Both the position numbers and the translations under genes were made by a program. The notes beneath the pieces are model-generated. The model worked only from the letters and a program-made list of their open reading frames with translations. It did not search any database and was not told the DNA's origin. Shown here piece after piece: positions 52,981 through 64,000 of a stretch of 64,000 bases of DNA. Source of the DNA: Apis mellifera (lineage: Eukaryota; Arthropoda; Insecta; Hymenoptera; Apidae); the NCBI RefSeq assembly GCF_003254395.2, contig NC_037641.1:11742501-11806500 (forward strand). Reading direction: 5' to 3'. Every line of letters starts with the position of its first letter. Position 1 is the first letter of the stretch.

Positions 52981-53009
52981 CCGTGAACGGTCGAGCGAAT
53001 CGTTCACGG
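52981..53009. repeat. Inverted repeat, 9-bp perfect arms
   Basis: CCGTGAACG (52981-52989) and CGTTCACGG (53001-53009) flank an 11-base spacer. It lies 130 bases after the stop of the candidate frame ending at 52851. No U-tract follows that would suggest a Pol III terminator. Confidence 0.8.
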
Positions 53010-56000
53010 CAAAATTCGATGCCGATTTTCTCTCGGCTGCTCGTTTTTTTTTTTCTTTTTACGCCGACTTTTCGAAAAAGCAATCGAGATTGAAACGCAA
53101 TCCGTTCGCGAAGAAAAATGTATCGATAGAAGGAAGGAAACGGATCCTTAATTAAAACTCGGTGTCTCCCGTTGCGGTACGATTCTTATTTAAAGAACTG
53201 CGGAAAATGCGCGCCACGCGCAGCAACGTTGCACCCCTGTATTTACGTTTTTAGACGCAGCTGCAGCCAACAAGTGTTTTATAATGCAGATTAGCCGGGT
53301 TATTCTGGAACAACGCTCCTATCGCGATAACCCCTCGCGAGCGACTAGTTTCTTTTTTTCTTTCCCCTCCACCCGTAAAACGTCGCCCTCGAAATTAACC
53401 CTCCCCACCACTTTAACGTTTAAAGTTATTCCATCTTTAGGGAAAGTAAAACGCGGAAAGTACCTTTGCGAGATCTTCTGCGAGGCTCTTAACCTCCGCC
53501 ACCCCTCTTCGTTACTTCCTCTTTCGATCCTCCCCTCCTTCCCCACCCACCCTTCTTAGCGGTGGGACGAGCGCAAATCTTTTTCAATCTCTTTTGAATC
53601 CTTTACCGGCAGATTGGAGAGTAAGGGAAGATTGGGGAGAGAACGGGGCAAATCTCGCGAGAGGAGGCCTTCCTCCTCCCCTCTCAGGATGCGACGGAGG
53701 ATTCGATACGTTCCATCCATGGTTTTTCCTCCGCCACCGATAATCCCCCCCTCCCCCGCGTAAATCCTTAAACGCGTCATAATGGACTTTGCTATCGGTT
53801 ATTATCGCGCCGCTATCCTCGCTGGAATTCGAACCGCATTTCCCAACACCCGTCCGCGCCACGGTCCGTTCGACGATCCTCGAGCGAGGCGAGACCCTCG
53901 AGATCCTCGGCGGCGAGAGAAGGGAAAAGGGGGAGGAAGGGAAACAGTGGAATGGGCGGGAGGGGGGGAGGGGTCACACACCTCGCCAGAAGTCGAACTC
54001 GAGCGGGACGATTTAGTTGCGCGACTGAGGAGGAGTGGAGAGTGCAAGAGAGCGATAAGTGCTCTTCAGTGTTAAATCCGTAGGGAAAAGCTGGTGTGTG
54101 TGTGTATAGATAGATATATATATGAGGAAGAAGGGGGGGAGGAGATGATGCCGGGATGAAATCCGCTCGCAGGTGTTAAAATATTCGTTGCGCCAGGAAG
54201 CAACGGTCTCGCTCGGCAACGGATGCCGGGGCAACAGCTCGAAAATACTTTCACGGTTGATCGCTTTTCCTGCCGCATCGCTCGGTATCAAAGTCATCCC
54301 CTCCCCCTCCAAAGTCGTGTGTATACAGGCGGGTTATACGGCGAACCCCCCCTCCCCAGCCGCAGTACGGGTGGGACGATAAGAGATAAAAGAATAAATT
54401 TGGAAAATAAATTCGGCAAATTTATTATGAAACGAATTCATGAAATATATTTTTCGAGCGATAAAGTTTTATCGGATAAATCGGTCTCTCCGGTCTATCG
54501 GATTATAATTCGATAACCGGCTATCGTCGGTTGACAAAAAAGCAACAATAAGCGAAACAATTCGACGGTATAATACGATTAAACGAGTTGGACGGAGGAA
54601 AAATTTTTAGAGACGGAGTAGAATCAACAGTGGTCGAATCGCGATGCTTTTTATCATTCCTGCGAGATGAAAGAGAAGAAAAGAAAAGAAAAGAAAAGAA
54701 AAAAAAAAGAGGTGGAAAAAAGGGAATGTGAAAAAAACACACGCGCGCAAAAAAAAGAAGAAAAAAAAGAAATCGTTACGTTATTTTTATACACGCGCAA
54801 AGCGCAAAATCGCCGTAGGATACATCGAGTTGTTGCGGTGTACCCGGTAACGAACGGAACGGAATTTCGTTGGCAAATTTTCTTTCTATCTACGATGTTG
54901 AAAAATATTTGGAAAAATTCTCGACGATATCGTCTCGTCGAAAGGCAACGAGTTCGAAACGCGTTCGAAACATACTTATTATTATTATTCGCACAGTTTT
55001 TCTACGCAATTCATTTCATAAGTGTTTCACCAACGTTAACTCCCGTTTTTTGTCGCGGCAACGATGTCCCTTTAAACGCGGCCGTCCCGAGAAAAAGAGA
55101 GAGACGGAGATCGCGCTTTAAAAAAGGAGAGGATACCCAACGCGATCTCCCCGACCCGGCGAACGAAAAATTATCGCAGGTTGAAAGGAAAAAAAGTATC
55201 CACGCGACAAAGTGGTCGAACAAGTAGCGTGTAACAGCGATTTCCTTGCCTCGTTTCCTCTATATTATCGCGATTCGCCCGAGAGAAAGAAAAAGAAGAA
55301 GACTTCTCTCGAAGAGAAAGCGCCCGCGACCCAGCAGCGTTGCTTACGATACATACGAGAGGAGGAGGGAGAGAGGAAGGAGACGTTCTAACGTTACACG
55401 CAGCCACCGACGAGCCAAGACTGGAAACGAGTCGGAAGGAAAGAGAGAGAGAGAGAAAAAAGTATACTTTGCATTATCGTGGCATCGACAATGCGCGAGA
55501 AGGAAGAGAAGGAGAGCACGCAGACGTGTATATACGTACACACGCGACGAAGAGGAGACAGTGAACCACGGTAGAGAAGAGATAGAGAGAGAGAGAGAAT
55601 AAAGGCACACGTGTACATACGCGGCATGTACGTACATAGCCGCGTTGAAGAGGCAGGCTAGGTACGAGTTACCCAAACTCCCATTCGATTCGAGCGACAA
55701 ACTTTGCAAGCAGTTTGATCGCCGGAGTTACAGATTCACCGTACAACTCTCCCAACTCCAAATGGGGAATCTATTATCGAGGCAACGTTTACACGTACAT
55801 GTTCGTTTACGCGGCTTGCCGCCCACCTCGCCCCACCCCCTGTCATACCCGTCCACGATCCAACCCTCCCCGTTTTCTGATCGCGGTGTCAACTCGTCCG
55901 CCCCTGAGAACTCGCGAAGAGGCGTCGCAGAGAGAGAGAGAGATCTCTTCTCAGGGAACGAACAATACCTGCGATCGATCCAAGTCCTCCCTATCGACCG

Positions 56001-57584
56001 ACCTAATGATCGATCTTACCGCTTCTACCTCGTCTCAAGTTGTCCCCCGCGGATTCGAACACGGGTTCGAGGAGAAAGAGTCACGGGTTAACCCTCGGTA
56101 CACATCTATTTCTACTTTGCCTTTTTGTTCCCTTCTCTTTTTATTTCCTTCCTCTTCCTTTTCTTTTCTTTTTTTTTTACGGTCGAAATTTACCAGTCGC
56201 AAAAGCTTCCCCGTAATTTTACGAGAATCCCCGGATAAACGGGGGTAAGCTTGAAAGGTGGATGCGGGTTTCCTGGCAGATTCACGACGTAAATACATTT
56301 GTCTCTCCTTCTAAGTGGGCCGCTGTCTCTTCGTTGCCGAATAAATGCCAGCCGAATAAAACTTCCCTGGCTACACACGAACGCAATTACCGGACGTATT
56401 CGAGGAGGTTCCAAAGGCTCGTTGCTTATCCACGTCTCTCCGCCGTTTCATTCGAATCTTCCCGATTCGAAGATTCGGCCCAGGTTAACCGCCCTCTTTC
56501 CCTTCCATCGACTCGTCAAAAAGCAACCGAGCCTCGAATCGATTGAGTTAAATCGATCATTCTAGGTCGATCTAGGTTGGATAGTGTCCATGAAAGTAGT
56601 AGAAATTGGAAGGAAATGTCCAGAGCAGTCGTGGTAGGAGTCACGAAGCGATCGTTGGCTAACCACAGGCTGACACCGCCCTTGACAAGTACTCTCTGGG
56701 GGGGTGGGAATAGTTGATATCTATCTTGGAGCCACTTCGGTCGAGAATTCGAGGAAAATGAAAATATTATCGCCACAAATCCTCGTTTAAATCTTTTTTT
56801 CTCTCTTTATTTCTTTTTTTTTTCTTTTCTTTTTTCTTTCTTTTGCATCTGTTTCTTCGATCCGACTCTCCTGCAACTCTTCCGTCACGAAAGAATTTAT
56901 AACGAACATGAGGAAACCGATAAATATTATTTTTCACTATCGATCGAAGATCTGTGTCGGCCACAGAAAATAATAAGAAAACGGGGAAGAGAATCCCTCG
57001 TAAATTTTCAGGGGTTGGTCACGGGCGTTTAGTTTTAGTCTCCGGAATAATTTAGCCGGGGAGAAAGTGGACTGGGGTGGAAGATGCCCTCGATCCCACG
57101 ATTGCCGGCCCAATTCGAGAGAGGGTGGAAGTTAATAGGACGAAACTCGAGATACTTTGACATCCCTGTAATTTCGAAGGAATTGGATTAGAAGCACTCG
57201 TGGAGAAAAAAAAGAGAACGCGCGTCCGTTCATCCTTCCGTGAATCTCAACGAGGGAGATGCTTAACCTGGAACGGCACCTCGTTGCTGCCCTCGATGAA
57301 CGCCCTCCCTCCCTCCTCCTATAGTATACATATATTCACGCTTGAATACCACCGTTCATTAAAAATGTATATATATATCCATGCACTATTATTAGTATCG
57401 ATCAGAAATCGCGAGTTAATAATACAAACGGAGGCGCGATTTAAAATTTAAATTGTGCGTGGGGGAGGACTTATTAATAAACCCGTTCGAGCTTTAATTT
57501 ACAATCTCATTACGTACCTGTGTGTATAATAAGCGGTGTGTACGCGCATTCCGTGTGTACGAAAAATACTCTTCGGCCCGGAAA

Positions 57585-57602
57585 ACACGCCCAAGGGCGT
57601 GT
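57585..57602. repeat. 18-bp near-perfect palindrome followed by AATAAA
   Basis: ACACGCCC and GGGCGTGT flank AA. AATAAA begins at 57603, directly after the right arm on the plus strand. CACGCCC also resembles a GC/CACCC-box type site. No transcript end can be shown. Confidence 0.7.
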
Positions 57603-58047
57603 AATAAAGTAGAAATTTTCATTTCGCTGGAGATACAAAGGAAGAGAGGGAGGGAGGGGAGCGCGAGAAACTTCACGATTTCGCGATACGCGCGCGTTGA
57701 CCGTGCGTAAAAAAGTCGTGCGGCAAAAGAGGAGGAGGGAGATGTTCGATCGCCGTAAAATTCCTCGGAGGCACGTCAGTTTCCGTACAGTTGGAAAAGC
57801 GGAGGCAAAAGCGGAGCTACGCTGCAAACTCGCCCGGGGCGGGTCTACGTCTGGATCAGCCGATAACGCAAGGAATCGCATCCCCGGGTAATTGAAAAGC
57901 AGACAAGCACAACGGGAGCGTCGACGAAAATCCGGCCGGAATGTAAACGCGCGAACGTGGCCTTTGCTTTGGACGTCCAAGGACAGGAATTGCGAAAGGA
58001 TCTCGAAAGGACGCTTTGCTTGGATCCGAGTATATTCGAATATATCA

Positions 58048-58334
58048 AGTTGTTATTCTTAGAAGCTGAAATATTCTCGAAATTATCATCTCACTTATTT
58101 GAAGTATTGTCACGATTATCGTAACGTGAAGAATATTATCGATAGAGTATCTCTTTGTAGATTTTATGCATCTAATGCATCGAGATACGAACCTAATAAC
58201 AGTTAAAAATTTCGAACAAAGTTACTGCAAAAAAAGTAATTACTTATTAAAATATATTTAAATAACATTTGCTCGTAGCTACATAATAAATTACTCAAGT
58301 AACTTCAACTATTAAATTTTCCCCATTACATACG
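58048..58334 (+). repeat. AT-rich dispersed repeat, copy 2
   Basis: This is the second copy of the family at 10733-11074, same orientation and same block order, with small insertions and deletions. It carries an internal ATGCAT duplication around 58167-58180 that copy 1 lacks. Both copies end in ...tattaaatt-t followed by GC-richer unique DNA, which suggests a shared boundary. No open frame spans it. Confidence 0.7.
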
Positions 58335-61300
58335 TATTCGTCGTTTAATCGCCCCTGTGTCGATACACGTCACAAATTCCATGAGTTCAGAAACAAAAGT
58401 ATTCTTTCAATGAGGATTAAATTAAGGAGGAGGATCGATTAAGCGAAATTCGTCGATCAATTTCGGGACGACGAAGATCGGAAGCGAAGGGGAACCGCGC
58501 AAAGGCAAATAACACGGTGGCTGGCGTGTTTGGTCCAATCATTGGCGACTAATATTTCCAGATTACGTGGACAGATTACGGTGAAAGCCTAAGGGATGCG
58601 ATCGCGCAACGTGTCTACGATATACGTGGCTATGCTAGTCGATATCCTTCCCTTGACACGTCCGTAATTAAAACTGACGCGTTTTCGTTTCGACTCGTGT
58701 TCGCATTTCGTGTGTGCAACGCCTCCCCTCCAATCGAGGGAAGGGGAGAAAAAAGAGAATAGTTTTGGAAATCGCCGGTTGTCCGTCAAATGTGGAGCGA
58801 GGCGCCAAAAAAGGGGAAATTATTGGGCGGCGTTTCCGCGCGCACATCCTGAAATTTACATTGGACGACTCCGGTCGGTGACGCGTATTAAATTTCACGG
58901 TTATCGTGTCGCGACAAATATTTATTTGATTTCGAACGATACCATTATGACGCGGCGCCGATTTGTTTGACGCCTCGCGCGAAATAACACAAATGTTTCC
59001 TCGTTTTTTCCCCGAACGCTTCGAATCCTCCCTCGCTGTCGATTAATCGTAACCGGTTTTCGTAACGATCTGCAGGAAGCGATAATCAGGAAGCGCAAGA
59101 AGGGAAAGAGGAGCTCACTGTTACGTTAACGCGACGTGTAACGCGACGGGGTATGATAACGGGGTGGGGGATGCGATAACGATTTTCAACAACGGGGCCC
59201 CGTGTTGCACCGTGTATCGAATCGAATCGACGATAAATCGAGTTAACTCTCGTCGGAAAGCGATAAACATTGCGAGGGTTCCAAAAATGGGGCGCTTTTT
59301 TTTTCGTTACCCGATTAAATCAACGCGAATTGAAAAATATCCTTCACGACTTCTCGCGATTAAAATCCTCTCTTTTAGGAGCGAGAGGAGGGAGCGATTC
59401 GTCGAGTTCGGCGATAATTTCGAGGAAAGAAGGGGAGAGGATCGGGAAAAAAGTGAAATTAATTTGTTCCCCTTGGTTTGGCGAGCAAACGCGCGATACG
59501 CGGATTATGGGACGTAGGTAAACGTGGGTGTAACGCGTCCGTGTTAAAACCCATGGGTGGATGCGTGACTCTGGCTCTGAACACGGAGCACAATAGCAGT
59601 GGCGGGGCTGTATTTTTCGTGTACACGTAAAATCCATTTGGTCGTTCGACATACTGGGTTGTCACTCGGTACAATCGCATCCTCCTGTTGTCGCGCGCAC
59701 GGGTCAGCTTTATTGTCAGCGCCGCCAGAATTCCGGCTTTCGCGTCGAAAACGAAGAGCAATTATTCTCACCCACCGCTGCGAGCTTTTAATTGTCCACG
59801 CCGCTCGCGACGCGCGCGTTCAAAATATCCCGTTACTTTTCCGTTACCGAAAGGAGCCGCGTTGAAAGCGCGTCCCGACCTTTTAAATATCGCCCCCCCC
59901 CCTTTAATCGAACCGGATCAACCATCTTTTTCACTCTCTTTATCGAATATTCCGATTTGAAGGGAGTGAAACGTCTCGAAAACGGGCCGTTTCTCGAACG
60001 ATCGAGAGACGAGTCGATGTAATAAATGCGCGAATAGAAGCACGATATTTCAAATCGAATTAACGAAAAGGAAAAATATGTGTATATACGTTGAAATATA
60101 TTTTCAATCGAGGAAAGGGCGAAGCAATGGATGAGTAAGAGAGAAAAACCGAGCCACGATAAGATAAGAGTAATTTTATCGCGTAGGACGAGGAAAAAAG
60201 GCCGAGTCCGTATTACGAGCCGACTCTTTAAGCTAATAGGGGAAGCCAATTAAGGGTAAAATTAAGTATTGCCATTAGGGAAGGACAGTGTGGATCGCGA
60301 TAAACGTTAAACTACACGCGGCCGTGAATGGGTGGGGAAAAAATTACATGACAAACCGGGCGCGATTAATCATTCCCCGTGCCCTCCTCGCTTGACACTA
60401 TTGGGTTATCGTCGTTACCAATCATCGCCATCACGTATTATTCCAGCGTAAAAAAAAAAAAATAAAAAAAAATAAAAACGCATCATCGTATATTAATAAT
60501 GATTCGCGAATAGCCGGAACAAACAGACCACTCTGGAAAAAGGAAAAAACTGTCCCGTGATGCGATCTCTCCATCCCTTTAATCTCGATTAATTCGCAAA
60601 TGGGGAGGGGGAAAGTGAGAAAAATTTTACAAACGTTCGATTTCTTTTCATTCTCCTCTACCATATATACACGTACAGCATGTATCATCGACGAGAAAAA
60701 TGCGCGCAGCAACAATTCCTTCTCCCATCGAAATCCCCTCTCGTTTGTTTCCACGACGCACGAAGCTGGTCCGGCTTGTTTCGCCCCAAAGCCCGAACTC
60801 TGTATTCACCGCGTATCGCGTAATACCGCGCCATTACTGCGGATGTCTGAGCTCGCTAACCGGTAAATATGAGTTTTCACTTCGCTGGAACCCTACACAC
60901 ACACACATACCATTTTTGCCTCGTTAATTACGATTACGCGACGTCCCAATGGAACACGGTAACACGTCCGCGCCGACCAAACCCTTTCTTTCTTTCTCCA
61001 ACGTCGGCCAAAGTCCTTGGAACCAAGTCCTCCTCTCGCCCAAGACGAGGAGAAAAATTTTCGCGAGCCGAGCAACGGGTTGACAGTGTTCGTTATCCGG
61101 GTATTAACGTTCCATCGACGAGATTTATAAAAAAGCTCTCTTCCTGGCAACCGCTGTTTAATTCCCAATTAAGCAACGAAATTCAGCGTAGCGTAACGTC
61201 ATAGTTTTGAAAGCACTCGAAGAAGAAGGGAGTCCTGTATCCGTTCCGGGGAACGAAACAGTGAAGTGGCGAGGAAGAGGAGGATCTACGACCTCGATTC

Positions 61301-64000
61301 CGAGCTGCTTCGAAATAGGCCCGAGAGTCTTGGCTGGAGGTGGTCGGTAGAAGCTGCGGAAGCAATATTTCCACGGGACTTCCGAGAAACGGGGCGAACC
61401 CACCGGCAATTAGTCAGGAAGTGGCTGACAAGCCTCCTCCGCGTCTTTCGACCAGCTTTCCACCAATTGACCACGCTTTCGATCGACACCGCCGCCCGCA
61501 TGCCGATCAAAGATCCTCCCTCTCTTCCCAATTAATCGTCCGACGATTAGTTAAGGAGAAAATCCTTAAGTCTATCGATCAAACCTCCTTCGTTTCCAGA
61601 GAATCGTCATTTTCGTGGCCTGGCTTCATTCGACGAACTCGAATAATAACAACGCGCTTCTGAATCCCGATCGGGGAAAAGTCAGGGGTTTTATTTCGTT
61701 TCGCGGTGCAGGGTATTTCGGGCAACTGCCCCTGCGGGACCTGTAAAACGGTACAGCTTTCACGACACGAAGGGTTTCCTCGGTGAGCGAAATCAGACGC
61801 GACACCTGGTCACCCGCGGATAACGGATGCCGCAATATCTGCGGGAACCGCGGCCCGATTCCTATAAATTATCCGGGGTGACGCGTGTTTTCGTTACAAC
61901 GTCCCGGTTAACAGGGCGGATTTGTCTTCGTGAGAATGAAAGCGGCGGGCGAGGCTTCCTTCTTCCCCAGCCTGAAAATAAACCTTCTCCGTGCACGTTC
62001 CTTTATTATACTATTTATAATAGGATTGCGAGATACGAACGATAATTACATCGGGTCGAGTATTTCGCACAATTATCGGCGGAACGATCGGTGGTAGAGT
62101 TGGGCGATTGAAAAAAATTCCAAATTCGAACGAGAGAGAATTGTCCGTTATTATGCACTTCTTGTTATTACACCGTGTCGCGTCGTTTTACCAATCGAGC
62201 CTGGAAAGGACCATTTTATACCGCGTACTATCGTGTAACGAGCACCATTACGGACATCTCGAATCAGATCGTATATATAGCTATTGGAAAACTCTGAATC
62301 TCTCTCGTTCGCATTCTTTTCGCGTAATTTTTTGACGCGACGATTCGATCCCTTCTGGATTATCGGCTTCTTATTGGCGCGTCGTCGGGACACGATATAT
62401 CGCATCATCATCCCCCGTATTCCATTTCCATGAATATTTGCCGCACACGCGAGTTGCGGCTCGTGCCTCCCACGGGAGAAGACGTTCCGACCTGTGCACG
62501 AAAATTGTACACCGAGGACGTATCGCTGTAAATGATATTCTCCACGCCCAGCTATTGGCTACTATTATTCGCCCAAGAAAATCGCCTCGTCATCGTGATT
62601 TTCCATCCCCTCGCCCTCCTCGTCTCGTTAATTAATTAAAACACCACGTCGGTTGAGACGCCGACAACTGTTTACCTTGTTATAGAATTCTTCGAGGGGA
62701 GATCGGATCGAAAAAGGAGGAAGGGAAGATGATCGATGATCAATTTCAGGTTTAGGATCCGATTAGCCAGATCGGTGCTAATTGATCGCGCAACGGGCCG
62801 CCCCGTTTCCTTTCGAAAATATCGGGGAGGGGAGACCTAATTAACTCGATTAAGAGGAAAGATTCGATCGAGCTATCTTCCGTAAAACTGATCGTAGCCT
62901 TCGATTCCTTTTTTTCTCTTCTTTATACACGCACGTGTAGATCCAATCTCCCTTTTTTTCCTATTTCTATTTTTATACGCAGCCACCGGTGGCGCGTAGG
63001 CGGTGATGCGATCGATTTTTCTCGAGAAACGAGGAGAAGGAACGCAAATATATATATATGTATATATGTGTGTGTGTAATAGGCAGGAAGAGGAAGAAGG
63101 AGGGAGGGAGAGGGAGAGAGAAAGAACGAGAGATATTACTTTTGCTCGTTATCGGTTAATTGGAATCGCAAGATTCCCGATTGTTTCCGAGAAGGCAGAC
63201 TTCACCGGTCTTTCCCCTCCCTCCCTCCCTCTCTCTCTCTCTCTCTCCCTTCTTTTTGTACGGGGATTATCCCCGCGACTTACGTTCGGCGCGTTGAAAC
63301 GGTTGAAACGCGAAAGATGCAATTACCGAGCTGGTAACAAACTCGTTTGCCACGAGTTTAAATCGCGATCGAGACGATTCTTTCCGATTATTCCGAATTT
63401 TCGATTTTCGAAACTGGGAAACTGTATTCAATCTCATGATCTCGGCGAAGCAACCGGTCCCGCGGCAAGACGATAATGCACGAGAAGCAGAAACCACTCG
63501 ATAACGAAGCTTTCGAACCAACTATCCCCGTTTTTTTGCCTCTCTCTCCTCTTCTTGCCCTTCTTTCTTCCTTCCTCTCCTCCCCTCCCACCGAGAGAAA
63601 TCCGCAAAGACAATGGGGATCCCTGGTCCCCACAAAAACCGATATTTCCGTCGTCGGAACGATTGTACGCGGCTTAACGATCGACCCGGAAAAGGAAATT
63701 TCATCTTCTCACGAAGCGCGGCGGCCCCCTTTTTATTTCTCCACTCCCTCCCCTCTCGTTTTTCGTTATCCGCCCACTCTTTTCCCCTCTTCCCCCCCCC
63801 CTGCTCACCCAGCCTTCTTATTTACAGCGGCAAATAACTCCTTTTGCGACGGTAATATCGTTACGGTTATGTAGTTTCGCCGATACGCCGGTTTCTTTAT
63901 TCTATTCCGAGGGATTCGTACGGATCTTCCTTCCCCTCTCCCCTTCCCTCTCGTATGCTCGCCACGTTTTCCCTTCTTCTCGCAATCTTTTCGTCTCCCG

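Larger units (their letters stand above)
52852..64000. other. Unassigned region, no gene seen
   Basis: This stretch holds purine-rich A/G blocks (54660-54770, 55440-55600), poly-T tracts, a GT run at 63063-63078, the second dispersed-repeat copy and ordinary GC-rich unique DNA. Segments at about 60230-60430 and 62640-62780 are AT-balanced, with several TAAT cores. No domain is recognisable in any frame. Confidence 0.5.

Noticed and set aside
55090..55130. Minus-strand acceptor followed by an Arg-Ala-Ile reading that fits TMTC exon 2 phase
   Set aside because: It lies upstream of exon 1, so it cannot be the next exon, and the following peptide is not TMTC-like.
56040..56075. tRNA T-arm-like GGATTCGAAC on the minus strand
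   Set aside because: No D-arm or anticodon arm is found upstream in that orientation.

Overview
This window reads as nuclear DNA of an insect, most likely a hymenopteran and possibly a bee. There are no operons, ribosome-binding sites or compact genes. The sequence is almost entirely non-coding, rich in CpG and in short AT, GA/CT, GGA and A/T simple repeats, with GC-rich and AT-rich blocks alternating. The lineage is inferred from this texture and from one insect-like exon. No marker gene fixes the species.

Only one protein-coding exon can be identified by homology. It lies on the minus strand at 32,833-32,918 and encodes the first 28 residues of a TMTC-family protein (ER multi-pass O-mannosyltransferase with TPR repeats), followed by a GTGAGC donor. 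Its start codon is preceded one base upstream by an ATG-TGA start-stop uORF. The DNA to its right (about 32.9-34.3 kb) is GC- and polypurine/polypyrimidine-rich and is the probable 5' leader and promoter. The DNA to its left (1-32,832) is probably part of a very long first intron: I looked for the next conserved TMTC segment, which carries a Phe-Trp-Gly motif, and did not find it here.

The right half (about 34-64 kb) is upstream of this gene and holds no gene I can name. It has one weak candidate plus-strand exon at 52.5 kb behind a good acceptor, several near-perfect inverted repeats (24 bp at 35.8 kb, 9-bp arms at 53.0 kb, 8-bp arms at 57.6 kb) and many simple repeats. Two diverged copies of an AT-rich interspersed repeat lie 47 kb apart in the same orientation (10.7-11.1 kb and 58.0-58.3 kb). 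A compact locus at 24.4-24.6 kb has short open frames on both strands and nested hairpins around a consensus donor.

Hundreds of reading frames of 60-400 codons exist here, but almost all are translations of simple repeats or GC-rich non-coding DNA, and most have an equally long frame on the other strand. The 405-codon plus-strand frame at 32.9-34.1 kb is the antisense of the TMTC exon and its leader. I have not listed such frames as genes.
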